A stretch of DNA of 64,000 nt. Origin: Malurus cyaneus samueli (Eukaryota; Chordata; Aves; Passeriformes; Maluridae). How positions within the stretch are numbered: the first letter of the stretch is position 1; each line of letters begins with the position of its first letter. Both the position numbers and the translations under genes were made by a program. Under the pieces are notes generated by a model. The model saw only the letters and a program-made list of their open reading frames with translations. It was not told where the DNA came from and did no database searches. Shown one piece after another: positions 1-11,116 of this stretch. The stretch is from positions 51,472,352-51,536,351 of the forward strand of contig CM019218.1 of NCBI GenBank assembly GCA_009741485.1, written 5' to 3'.

Positions 1-195
1 GTCATCCCTGCTGCTGAGAACGCGCATTGCCAGCATCAGGCGTTGCCCTTTCCGTCTCTCCCGGTGCCTCCCCGGTGCCGCCGTGACCCGGCTCGTTCCT
101 CCTCGCCTCGTTAGGTGCTTAATTGAATCAATCCCACCAGCCCTGCCTGGCAAAGCCTGGCCTGCAATCCCCGTTTCCCGTGCGCTGCTCTCCAC

Positions 196-745
196 GGGGC
201 TGCAATCCCGGACATTTCCCAAACTGGATTTTCCATGGGGGCTGCAATCCCAAACATTTTCCCCAAAGCTGGATTCTCCCGGGCTCACCGCATTTAGTGG
301 CTCGGGCTCAATCCCAAACATTTCCCAAACTGGATTCTCCATGGGGCTGCGATCCGAAACATTTCCCAAAGCTGGATTCTCCCGGGCTGCAACCCAATTT
401 CCCATGCGGATTCTCCAGGGCGCAATCCCAAAATTTTCATTTCCCAAAGCTGGATTCTCCACGGGCTGCAATCCGAAGCTGATTCTCCAGCTCAATCCCA
501 ACATTCCCAGCTGATTCTCCACCAGGCTGCAATCCCAAACATTTTCCCCAAAGCTGGATTCTCCAGGGCTGCAATCCCAAACATTCCCAAAGCTGGATTC
601 TCCACGGCTGAATCCCAGATCAAAGCTGATCTCCCGGCTCAATCCCAAACCCAGCTGGATTCTCCATCCAAAGCTGGATTCCCTGGCTGCAATCCCATCA
701 AGACAGGTTCAATCAGCTGATTCTCACCGGTGCATCCAAACGCGA
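196..745. repeat. Decaying minisatellite, unit about 42 bp
   Basis: Repeated GGGCTGCAATCCCAAACATT followed by TCCCAAAGCTGGATTCTCCA. Units shorten and lose bases towards 745. Open frames across it arise from the repeat and are not coding. Confidence 0.85.
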
Positions 746-2085
746 TTCTCAGGGGTGTCCAGACAGCCCAGGAATCGACCGGACCACGGGACACGAGATG
801 GTGTTGGTGGCTCTATCCAAAAGCTGGCTGGGTGACGCCTGAAATCGTGATCGGTGAAGGTAGTCTTAAAGGCTGGGCTAATCGGTGTAAGGATGGATAT
901 CCCAGAGCTGGAAAACTGGCAGGGTTTTATCAGTGAGTACCAGAGCAGCTCCAGATAGAGCTTTTAAATTTTATTTTATTTCTCTAATTAGGGTTAGTTT
1001 GACGTTGCTTTGGGGAAGGGAATTCTTTTCCAAAGTTTGGGCTTTGGGTTTTTTTTTTTTTGGTTTCTTTTTTTTTTGGGGTTTTTTTTTTTTTTTGTTT
1101 GGGTTTTTTTTCTGTTTGTTAGAGAGATGAAAAGCATCACACTACAAGAGATGGGCTCTCAGTGGTCTGGGAGTACCCAAAAGATCAAAAAAAAAAAAAA
1201 AAAATAGGCATGCAAAACCTCAGCAGAACATCAGCAGCCATCTACAAACACAACCCCAGACCCTCTGGCAGAGTTGGAAACATCGAGTCCGGAAAAAAAT
1301 GATAAAAAAATCAAGGAATGAAGATCTAATGAACATCAGAGGTGAAGAAATTTGGATCCGATAGGAAAGTGAATATTGGGGGTTGCTCAGCTCTGGACCA
1401 ATGGTTCCCCCGACTTGGGGGGAGACACCTGGTCTGGAAAAAGAAAGAGAAGGAGGAGCTGATCAGCATCGGAGGCGAAAATATCCAAATCCAATGGAAA
1501 TACTGAGAACTACTCAATGTTGAACCAATGAACATTAAACCAATAAAGTTCTATGGATTCTGACTGTATAAAGTTTGGGGGGAAATCTCCTAAAATTTAT
1601 GTGTCATGGAATTATTTTCTCTAAACCCTTGGGGCTGAGCTGGGACAACAATCTGAGCTTTGCCGAGTCCTGCTTGTTTAAAGGAACAAAAAAAGGCGAT
1701 TTTCCCTAATTCCCATCCCAGGAACCTGCAGAGAAGTGAGGGAGGTATCTCCTTCTGCCCCTGCCCTGAGCTCTGGGGAGTCCTGGGGCTCCAGAATCCC
1801 GGGGGATCCCAGGCAGGGACAGCTCCCAGCATCGGGCAGTGTGGGCTGGATGGGACAGGGCACAGGAAGGGACCAAGAGATGCCCAGAGCAGGACAGTGA
1901 TGCTCTTTTTTTTTTTTTATTTTTTTTTTTTTTTTTTTTTTTCTGGCAGCACCCCCTCTTTTTCTCCTTTCTCCTTCTTTTCCTCTTTTTCCTCCTTTTC
2001 CCTCATTCTGCTTTCCCTCCTTCCCGGGACTCCTGACCCCTTCTCTCCTTCCCGGGCTCCTGCTCCCTCCCTCCCTCCCGCCTGC
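746..2085. other. No gene; homopolymers and a weak internal duplication
   Basis: Contains T-rich runs (about 1048-1112 and 1907-1942), an A19-type run near 1186-1204, and an imperfect repeat of about 140-bp period (around 1285-1370 and 1430-1510, each beginning GTCYGGAAAAA). AATAAA is at about 1541. Its origin is not recognised. Confidence 0.5.
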
Positions 2086-3165
2086 GGTGCAGATGGCCCA
2101 GCATATGGGCAGCCTCCCCTCGTGCTCGCACCTTGTAAGCAGATTCTGTCAGGTTTTAAAGAGGAAAAGCTTAATTAAGCAGTTGTGTGTGTACAATTAT
2201 GTCCTTAATTATCTCCGCGTTTCATTTCTTTGTTGTTCCCCGTTTGCGAGAAGTTTGGTAACAATCACAGGCGCCCGTGCCCTGCAGAATAAGATGTCTT
2301 CTTTTTCTCTCTTCCTGGAGAAATATTCCTCATTTTAGGGGTTTTTCCTGGCTCAAGGGAGCTGCAGGACAGGAGCTGGGGTTGGGATTCACCGAGCTCA
2401 GCTCTGTCCCCAAACCAGAGCAGGTTTCCAGCAGCGCTGCCCACGCAAAGTGCAAATTTAGCTGCTCCAAAAAGCTGCTTTAGCCCACTTTTCCCACATT
2501 TGTGCCCCAACACCCTCGGGAATAAACAGACCCCGTGAGAGCATCATCAAGGTGATGTTTAATTGCTCCCACACCCGGGGACTGCCACCCAAAGGTCGCC
2601 CTGCGTAATTAATTCCTTTAATTACTCCATCCCACCGCATTTCCCAGCATGGGCAGCAAGCCTGACACATCTCCAGGGACATCCCGGGGTGCCCTGGTCC
2701 CCTCCTCGCTCTCAGCCCGGGTCTGGGGACTCCTGCAGAGATCAGGGACAAGAGGTGGCACAAACAACCGCCTAATTTGTGGTGGTGCTTTTATTTTACG
2801 CCCAGAGCTCAAAACAGCCATAAACATCCCGAGCCGGATGTTGGAGACGGGGTGTTTTTATTGTTGGTAAGCCCTTGAAATTTTGCCACGAAGCTTTCAT
2901 TAAAAAACAACCCCAAACTCTCGTTTCTCTAATTGAGTGTATTTCAATACCCACACGCCTGCATTTTGTACCCAGGTATGTTTATATCGCCGCCAGTTAA
3001 TTTTTATTTACCTTCCAGTGAAACTCATCTTCCTCCTTAATTCCCAAGCCCGTATTTGCTTTCAAATCAGAATTGGACCCAACAATCGGCCGTATATTTA
3101 AGGTGCCATTAAATCCTCAGCTCTGCTCTCACAGCTTCCAAACCAGCCGGCTCAGAGCACAGCAG
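2086..3165. other. AT-rich, repeat-poor island (possible conserved non-coding DNA)
   Basis: No gene and no tandem repeat. Rich in TTAATTA and TAATTA cores, with markedly lower GC than either side. This looks like developmental enhancer sequence but cannot be shown without alignment. Confidence 0.4.
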
Positions 3166-3717
3166 TGACCCCCCTCTCCTCATTTTCCAGGCATCCCAGC
3201 AGGGAAAATGAATTTTCATCCAGCCGAGAGGTGTCAAGTGCCGGGAATGAGCCCGGGGAGAGCCGCGGGAATGATGGGGACTGCGAAGGGAGGTGGGGTG
3301 AGAGGGTTGGAGGAGATTGGAGGCAAAGAGGAGAGGAACGAGCTGTCCCCTGGGGGTATTGAGAGGGATAACGGGGTCAGGGATCGAGAGATTTGGGAAG
3401 GGAAGCTCTGTGGAGGGGTCAGCAGTGGAGAGGGGCAGAAGGGGAGCTTCGGGAGGAGGAAGAGCTCAACCCCATTGCATCCCTGACCCCTCTGGCCCGC
3501 TGCTCTCTGCCATCCGCGGGAGAGGCTTTGTGTCCGGACCTGCAAACAGGGTTGGGGAGTTGTCCGACCCCTTCTCCACCAGCCTGGGGAAGCAGGAGGG
3601 GCTGGGGACTGCCTGGTGTTCCCGATTCCAGGCTTTTCACAGAAATCTGCGGCAGGGAGCTCTCCCCATCCCCCTCTCCAGCGCAACAGCGCCAGCTCAG
3701 CCTGTCCGGTGGCGTGA

Positions 3718-3806
3718 CCGTCTGTCCCTCTGTCTCTCTGTCCATCTGTCTCTCTGTCCCTCTGTCCATCTGTCCCTCTGTCTGTCCCTCTGTCCGTCTG
3801 TCCCTG
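3718..3806. repeat. Short tandem repeat (TGTCCCTC/TGTCCATC)n
   Basis: About eleven copies of an 8-bp CTGTCCCT-like unit. Confidence 0.9.
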
Positions 3807-3857
3807 TGCTGGCCCAGGGCAGAGCACAACATCTACAAGTGGGGCTGGGGCAGCACT

Positions 3858-4210
3858 GCTCCCCAATTCCGTGTCCCGCTCCCCAATTCCCCATTCCACT
3901 CCCCAATTCCCCGCCCTTCTCCCCAATTCTCATCCCCACTCCCCAATTCCCCTCTCCGCTCCCCAATTCCTCTCTCCACTCCCAGTTCCCTTCTCTGCTC
4001 CCAATTCCCTGTCCCGCCCCCCATTCTCTCCAATTCCCCTCTCCTCCCCAATTCCTCGCTCCACTCTCTAATTCCCTGCCCCACTCCCCAAATCTCTGCC
4101 TCACTCCCCAGTTCCCTTCTCCGCCCCCCAATTCCCACATTCCCTCCCCATCCCTAATTCCTTGTCACGCCCCCCAATTCCCCTCTCCGCTCCCCAATTC
4201 CCAGTCTCTC
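3858..4210. repeat. Minisatellite, unit about 15 bp
   Basis: More than twenty degenerate copies of CTCCCCAATTCCC. At 4212-4300 a 28-bp segment (GAGGAGGCAGATTCAGGGGG and following bases) also occurs twice. Confidence 0.9.
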
Positions 4211-4299
4211 TGGGAGGAGGCAGATTCAGGGGGAGCAGGGATCCCCTCCACCCCAAACCCACATCCCCGAGGAGGCAGATTCAGGGGGAGCAGGGCTCG

Positions 4300-4703
4300 C
4301 CTGGCCCCGCTGTCTCTGCGTTATTCGCCCTCCCTGTGCTGTCCAGCAGGAATTACACCCTGCAGGAATTACACCAGGCAGCCCAAAGCAAACACGATAT
4401 TTTAAAGTCCTTCCCAGCCTAACCATCCCCAGCGCTATTAATAACACTTGTAAGGAGTTGTTCTTGAATAGATATGATTTTTATCTTGACAGCGTCTCCC
4501 TAAATCATTTTTATCCCCACGAAGTTTGCGAGGAGCAGATTTTCTGAGGGCCATTTATCTTGCCAAATATCCCCCACCCCTGTTTATTGCTCGCTCCCTC
4601 TTTAGTTATGGATGGGGCTGTTCCCCACCCTCTGCCTCAGCTCCCAAATCCCTCTGTCCCCTCCCTCCGCGGTGTTTTATCGGTGGCAGCAAAATGAAAT
4701 CAA
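4300..4703. other. No gene; AT-rich island before the gap
   Basis: 4430-4700 is repeat-poor and AT-rich (ATTAATAAC, TTTTTATCTTGAC), similar in character to 2086-3165. Nothing coding is seen. Confidence 0.4.
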
Positions 4704-4728
4704 NNNNNNNNNNNNNNNNNNNNNNNNN
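4704..4728. other. Assembly gap (25 N)
   Basis: 25 consecutive N. The sequence immediately after it is the outer end of the left arm of the large inverted repeat. The sequence immediately before it (to 4703) does not match the DNA beyond the right arm. Confidence 1.
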
Positions 4729-6034
4729 ACCTCACCCAGCCCCACAGACCCAGCCTTTCCACGGCAGAAATCCTCTCATTCATAAGTTTCTGTTGGAAAA
4801 TCATCCAGGAGTTCTTCTTTTCCACTTTTCTGTGAATATATGGAACATTTTCAGCCAGCAGGGACCACCCTGGCATCACCCAGAGCAGGTTACCACCACC
4901 TGGCACTGCTGCCACCTAAATTTCAGATGCAAACTGAGGAAAGCAGCCAGACTTTATCCCAGAACTGAGACAGCTGGAATCTGGGCCAGAGGGCATCTTC
5001 AGCATCTGATCCCACCCTCTGCAGCTGGGATGTTCCCCCTCACCCCGCACTGCTGGTTTAGGAACGCTGCAGTAATTGGCTCGATTCATTTAAATCAGTT
5101 TCTTTTTGTGTGGAGCAGCACTTCGGGGAAAAAACAGCTGGATTAATCCACATCCTGATTGGAGCAACCTCAGGATGTTCCTTGGTCTTCACCCCCCCAG
5201 ACAGAACCCAAAAAAAAAAAAAGGAAAAACAGGGCCCTGCTGTCCCTCAATCCTTCAGTCCGCCCAAAGCTGATCCCTCCCAGGCAGGACCTGGATCTTC
5301 TCCAGGGAGGTTTTTATCCCATCAGTTGTAGAAGGAGCGCCTATGCCAGAGGGTCTGGCTCTGCCCATTTGGTCTCTGCCCATAAGGAAAAACATCTCCC
5401 TGTCCGGACGCACCAGCAGCTCTGGGGACAAGAAGATTAAAACCCTCAAACACTCCCCCCTTCCCTCTGCACCATTCACATTGCAGGCTGGGGGGACAAA
5501 TCCCCTCTGGGGTGCCCAGACCCTTGATACCAGAGGAAAAAAGTGCTCCTCGAAGGGAAAAAACAATTTGGGAGAGGCAGGATTTCTTCCTGCACAGACC
5601 CCAGCAGCCCCAGACAGACCCAGTGTTAACCCCACACCCAGCAGGGGCACAAACCCCCATATTTGTGTCACTTCCCAGCACGGCCACGTTCGTGTCACAT
5701 CCCCAGCCCGAATCCATCACTGCTGCCTGTGTCACGGTTAGCGGCAATAAAAGGATTCAAACAGCAATTCCTTACTTTTATGAACAATGGCCCTGGCTGG
5801 GATGATTCAGGCAGCATTCATTGCCAGCCAGAAAGTGTCACAGAATCCCGGCCTCTCTCCACGTGGGTGGATAACTGCAAATGAAAGGAGGGATTATTAG
5901 CACTTTAATACCCGGGGGTTTGCGCCTGGCTCCGGGTGCCTCTGCTCGCAGTTCTCAGGGTCAGATTGGGGAAGCTTGGGCCTGATTCCTCATCCCTGCC
6001 GCCTGCCGCCCAGCCCCTATGCTCCCCCAGAAGT

Positions 6035-7450
6035 CAGGCCTTTTCTCCTCCAGATTGACCCTCCAGTGCCCCTTTCTCCTCCAGATTGTCCCCTCCAGTC
6101 CCCTTTCCTCCTCCGTTGACCCTCCAGTCCCCTTTTCTCCTCCAGATTGACCCCTCCAGTACCTCAGATTGATCAGTGTTTTTCAGATGTCAGTCCCTTT
6201 TCTCCTCCAGATTGTCCCCTCCAGTACCCCTTTTCTCCTCCAGATTGACCCTCCAGTGCCCCTTTCTCCTCCAGATTGACCCTCCAGTGCCCCTTTTCTC
6301 CTCCAGATTGTCCCCCCCAGTGCCCCTTTTCTCCTCCAGATTGTCCCCTCCAGTACCCCTTTCTCCTCCAGATTGACCCCTCCAGTACCCCTTTTCTCCT
6401 CCAATTGACCCTCCAGTGCCCCTTTCCTCCTCCAGATTGCCCTCCAGTCCCCTTTCCTCCTCCAGAGTCTCCAGTCCCCCTCCTCCAGTAGCCCTTTTCT
6501 CCTCCAGATTGACCTCCAGTGCCCTTTCCTCCTCCAGATTGCCCTCCAGTGCCCCTTTCTCCTCCAGATTGTATCTTCTCCTCCAGTAGCCCTTCCTCCT
6601 TCCTGTATTTTCTCTCCAGATTGCCCTCCAGTTTCCAGATGACCTCCATTTTCTCCTCCAGATTGACCTCCATGCCCCTTTTTCCTCCTCCAGCTCCTCC
6701 AATTCCCTCCATCCCTTTCTCCTCCTGATTTTCTTTTCCAGAGCCCCTTTTCTCTTCCAGACTGTCCTTTCCAGAATCTTTTTCTCCTCCAGCCCATCCC
6801 CTCCAGAACCCTTTTTCCCTTCACCATTCCCTCCAAACCATCCTCACCGACTTTCCAAAATTCTCTCTCCTCCAGCCTGGTCCCCCAGAACCCCTTCTTC
6901 TCCAGCCTTTCCCCTCAAGAGCCCCTTTTCTCTTCCAACTGTCCTTTCCAGAATCTTTTTTCCTCCAGCCCATCATCTCCAGAACCCTTTTTCTCCTCCT
7001 CCAGCCAATTCCCTCCAGAACCATTCTCCTCCAGCCTGCCTTTCCAAAATTCCTTTTCTCCTCCAGCCTGGCCCCTCCAGAACCCCTTTCTTCTCCAGCC
7101 TGTCCCCTCAAGAGCCCCTTTTCTCTTCCAGTCCTTTCCAGAATCTTTTTTCCTCCAGCCCATCATCTCCAGAACCCTTTTTCTCTTCCTCCAGCCAATT
7201 CCCTCCAGAACCCATTTCTCCTCCATCCTGCCCTTTCCAAAATTCCTTTTCTCTTCCAGCCTGGCCCCTGCAGAGTCCCTTTTTTCCTCCAGCCATTCCC
7301 TCCAGAACCCTTTTTCTCCTCCTCCAGTCCATCCTCTCCAGAGCCTCTTTTCTCCTCCAGCCTGTTCCATCCAGAGCCCCTTTTCTGCTCCAGCCTGCCC
7401 TTTCCAAAACCCCTTTTCTCCTCCAGCCTGTTCCATCCAGAGCCCCTTTT
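6035..7450 (-). repeat. CTCCTCCAG minisatellite, left arm copy
   Basis: About 40 degenerate units near 33 bp (in minus sense CTGGAGGAGAAAAGGG plus a variable half). Units of about 33 bp keep several frames open, creating spurious Gly/Glu/Arg/Trp-rich open frames. Confidence 0.92.
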
Positions 7451-8514
7451 CCCCTCCCCACAGCCCCCTCTCCCCTCTCCTTCCATCCCCTCCCATCCCC
7501 ATCTCGCTGCCAACACCACCTCAAGACCCCCTAAACCCCGCTGGCACAACCCCCAGCTCTAGAAGGATCCAGAGATGTTTCCCCATCAACCTGGAGCTGC
7601 TCCTGGCCATGGAGAAACACGCTCCAGCCTCCTCCAGACTCTCCATTTCTCCTTCACCCAGCCTGCCCATATTTTTCTTGTTCATCAGACTGACAAATGG
7701 GCAGAAAACAGACTCCTGGCGATTTCCTGCACAGGCTGCCCACTCCTCCTCTCCCCTCGGCGATGAGTGAGAGCTGAAAAAGCAGGAATAGCATATAAAT
7801 TTCCTCCCTGCTTTAATAAATACCTCTATTACCTTGCGCTTTCCCCCGGCTCGCTGTGCAGCTCCTGCTGCCCGCCAGGCAGACGTGATAAACCAAAAAT
7901 TCGCATTTCTGTGGGGAATCAGCAGCGGGGCTGAGGCAGGCTGGCAGCAGCGAGGGAGGGGTGAAACCTCACCTCGGGGGTCTGGCTGCAGCTTCACATT
8001 CATCCCACGGGGAGATAAATTAATTCCTTTATTGCTGAGCGGGAGCTGGAGTTTGGCTGGCCCCTCTTTGGGCACGCTGGGCTGGTGCCCGGGCAAGGAG
8101 GGGTCCCACCATGCCCAGGGGATTGTCCCAGACACCCCGTGCCCCTCGGGGTGAGATGGGGTTGAGAAGGGTGGGAATAAGGACAAATCCTGCTGAAATC
8201 TCACCCGGAGGGTGCGGGGAGAGCACAGGGGTTGGTGTTGGAGGGAAAGATGACACCACAGAGCTGTGGGCAAAGCCCCGTGTTGGTTTCTCTCCCTGCG
8301 CCTCCTTTTGATCCAAATCCTTCCCTGGGGCTCTCAGGACACCAGGACAGGATGTGCCACCGCCCCTTGGGCAGCAGAGCCCCGAGCAGGGCAGGAACAG
8401 CCCGAACGCCCCGGCGGATGCAGAGAACCCGCTCCATCCCCGCCCCAGCCGCTCTGAGGGACAAAAATGGGTAAAAATCCACCAGCCCTGGACACCCCAG
8501 CACCGCTGACAGCC

Positions 8515-8850
8515 CCTGGGGACACTGTTGCCACTTCTGCCACCCCCAGCACCCCCTGAAGGCACCGCTGTCCCCTCTGCCACCCCCAGCGCCCCTGAAG
8601 GCACCGCGTCCCTTTGCCACTCCAGCCCCCAGGGATACCGCTGTCCCCTCTGCACCCCAGCAACCCTGGCACTCTGCCAGCCCCCCCCCAGCCCCGGGGA
8701 CACCGCTGTCCCTTTTGCCACCCCCAGCACCCGAGGACCGCTGCCCCTCTGCCCCCCCACAGCCCCTGGGACACCGCTGTCCCTTTTGCCACCCCCAGCA
8801 TCCCGAGGGGATACCGCTGTCCCCTCTGCCACCCCCAGCACGCTGTCCCC
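8515..8850. repeat. GC-rich minisatellite, unit about 39 bp (left arm)
   Basis: Repeats of ACACCGCTGTCCC followed by TTTGCCACCCCCAGCACCC. The right arm has only about three copies (11150-11260). Confidence 0.85.
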
Positions 8851-8904
8851 AAAGCCGGAGCCAGCCCTGCCGAGGGGCAGCGCCACTGTCCCCACCCTCG
8901 GGGC

Positions 8905-11116
8905 ACCGAGCTGCAGCCACGGCTCCTCCTCCCCCAGGGCTGCATTGGTGGCGGTGCTTTGCAAAGCCGGGAGGGGGTGAAAAAAAACCTTCAAAAGGAG
9001 CATTAGGAGGTGGCAGCCACCCAAATTCCCCCTCAGCCGCTTCCTGGAGTCTGTTTGACTTCTAAATTTAACAAGCTCCCAAACAAGTGGCAGCAGCAAG
9101 TGGCTCCCACCCCGCGAGTGGCATTTTGGGGGCCCAGCCCCGGAATGGGAAATTTCTCCGACGTCTCTTTGATTATGGCTCTCGTTAACTCTCCAGGAGG
9201 CCCCCGAGCTGCCCCGAGCGCGCCGAGCTCCGAGGATAAATAATTTACCAGATGGTTAAATATTCTTTAAGGTCTAGAGAACATCATCAGCGGGAGCGGC
9301 GATTTCGGGGGGCGGGGAGTGACACAAAACTACAAATTGGGCACAAAGGACGGGGGGGGGGAGGGAAGGGAAAAGGAAGGGAAGGAAGAGAGGGAAGGGA
9401 AGGAGAAGGGAAGGGAGAGGGAAGGAGAGGGAAGGAAGGAAGGGAAGGAGAGGAAGGGAGGAAGGGAAGAAGGAAGGAAGGAAGGAGGGAAGGGAAGGAA
9501 GGGAGGGAAGGGAAGGAGGAAGGGAAGGGAGGAGGAGGGAAGGAAGGAAGGAAGGGAAGGGAAGGAAGGGAGGGAAGGAAGGGAAGGAAGGGAAGGAAGG
9601 AAGGAAGGGAAGGGAAGGGAAGGGAAGGGAAGGAAGGGAAGGGAGGAAGGAGGGAAGGGAAGGGAAGGGAAGGACCGGGACAGCCCGGCGGGATCAGCGC
9701 GGCAGGGACAGGCTGGGCCGGGGGTTTGGGGGGATATCCCATCCCATGCAGATGTGCTCTGCCAGATGTGCGATGCAGATGTGCTGCCCATGCCCGAGGG
9801 AATGATGAGCTGGGGAGCGGGAGAGGACATGGGAGGTGGTCTGGCCTCGCAGGTGTCGGGTGGGGGGCGATGCTGATGTCCCAAACAGGCACTGCCCGGT
9901 GCCCTCGGGGGCCGTTCTTCGGGTTCTCCCTGGGTTTGGCAGCTGAACTTTGGCGAAATGTGGTGCCAGAGGTGTTCCACCTCCTTTCTCCTTTCCTCTC
10001 CTCCTCCGCAGGGATCAGGGCGCCGTTCCCAGCGAGGAGCCCCCGGGCTGATGCTGGAGGGAGAGCACAGAGCAAAAAACCAGCGGTGGCTGAAGCAGAG
10101 CTCGGAGAGCAGAATCCAAGCGCTCCCTCTGCAATCTCCCAGCACATTTCAGCCCCGGCTCGGGATGTTTTGGGGCTCCAGCCCCGGGCCGCGCCCCCCC
10201 CACCCGCGGCTGCCGCGGAGGTAGTGGCAGCAGAGCCTGCTGCTTGCGCCGGCGCATGCGACATGCCCTGTCCCTGTCCCTGTCCCTGCTCCGCCATCCA
10301 GCCCTCCCAGCCACCCGAGCGGGGATTTGCACTGGATTTACCCACCGCCGCTTTCCCCCGGGTTTCTCTCCTCAAGCACAGTCCGGAGCTCGGGATTGAG
10401 CAGGATTTCTGCCTGGCTGGGATGTGTCAGGGGTCGCTAAATCCCCTCTGTGCCCGGTGCCCGGCTCTGTCCTGCCTCTCCTCCCTCCCTGCGTCCCTGG
10501 ACACCCCCACAGCAGCCAAGCTGTCACCCTCAGCTCAGGTTTGGGGGTTTCGTTTGGTTTCCTGTGCTGATCCTTTTGGGGAACACACGGAATTTTCCCA
10601 CTGACAGCCTGTCCTGCCCCTCCTCCCCCCATCCCTCACTATTCCAAACCCCATCTCAGCATTTCCCTGTATTTTCCAGGTGCCTGGCGAGGCTGGGGAC
10701 ACAATTAACAAACGCTTTAGGGAATACTTCCCCCAAAATCCCCACCAGAGGACCCCCATGGGATCCCTTTTCCCTCGGGGATGATAAGCAGGTCCTTTCC
10801 CAGCCCTTGGAGTCCCCGTCCCTGCCCCAGGGGGTTCATCTCAGCTGCCCCTGATAAATTGACGATGAATAATTCACTGCCGGCTTTATGAACTATTCAT
10901 CGCCCTCGAGCCTGCCAGGGTAATTAAACATCCTGCGAGCGCCTGTAACGGGGCCAGGCCGAGCTCAGCCCTTCCTTCAAACCGATCCCATTAATCCAAG
11001 TGGGAAAAAATGCCCAAAGAAAAGTTTGCCTTGCCCGGGACCCCCTGTCCACAGGAGATTTGTCCCATTGCCTCCCCAGGGATGCAGTTCCAGGATGGGG
11101 CTGGCACAAGGCGGGA
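8905..11116. other. Unpaired spacer between the inverted repeat arms
   Basis: 2212 bp present once. It holds the GGAAG simple repeat, a CpG-rich stretch (about 10000-10300), and two AT-rich islands (9150-9290 and 10850-10990) with several homeodomain-type TAAT cores. No gene is seen; the long open frames here are low-complexity repeat readings. Confidence 0.8.
9350..9675. repeat. (GGAAG)n simple repeat
   Basis: About 325 bp of GGAAG/GGGAA/GGAGG purine repeat. It generates long Gly/Lys/Glu open frames that are not genes. Confidence 0.97.

Larger units (their letters stand above)
4729..8904 (+). repeat. Left arm of large imperfect inverted repeat
   Basis: 4176 bp whose reverse complement is found at 11117-14396. 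In unique stretches the two arms are about 95-98% alike by eye, with both substitutions and small indels. This arm has about 147 bp (around 5157-5303) missing in the other, a longer CTCCTCCAG minisatellite, and more copies of a roughly 39-bp GC-rich repeat at its inner end. No gene is recognisable in it. Confidence 0.95.

Noticed and set aside
3317..4405. 362-residue plus-strand frame with CLSVHLSLC and PNSLP repeats
   Set aside because: Translation of the TGTCCCTC and CTCCCCAATTCCC tandem repeats.
6173..7549. Long minus-strand frames rich in GGEKGYWRGQ-like repeats
   Set aside because: They come from a 33-bp minisatellite whose unit is a multiple of three; frames overlap in several phases and no start context or conserved domain is present.
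8029..9099. 356-residue minus-strand frame, with a partner frame at 11000-11746
   Set aside because: Similarity between the two is due to the inverted repeat, not gene duplication; composition is Pro/Gly/Ala from GC-rich repeats.
9252..10604. 450-residue open frame on the plus strand
   Set aside because: The first third is the GGAAG simple repeat read as Gly/Lys/Glu; the rest is low-complexity with no family motif and no splice or promoter support.
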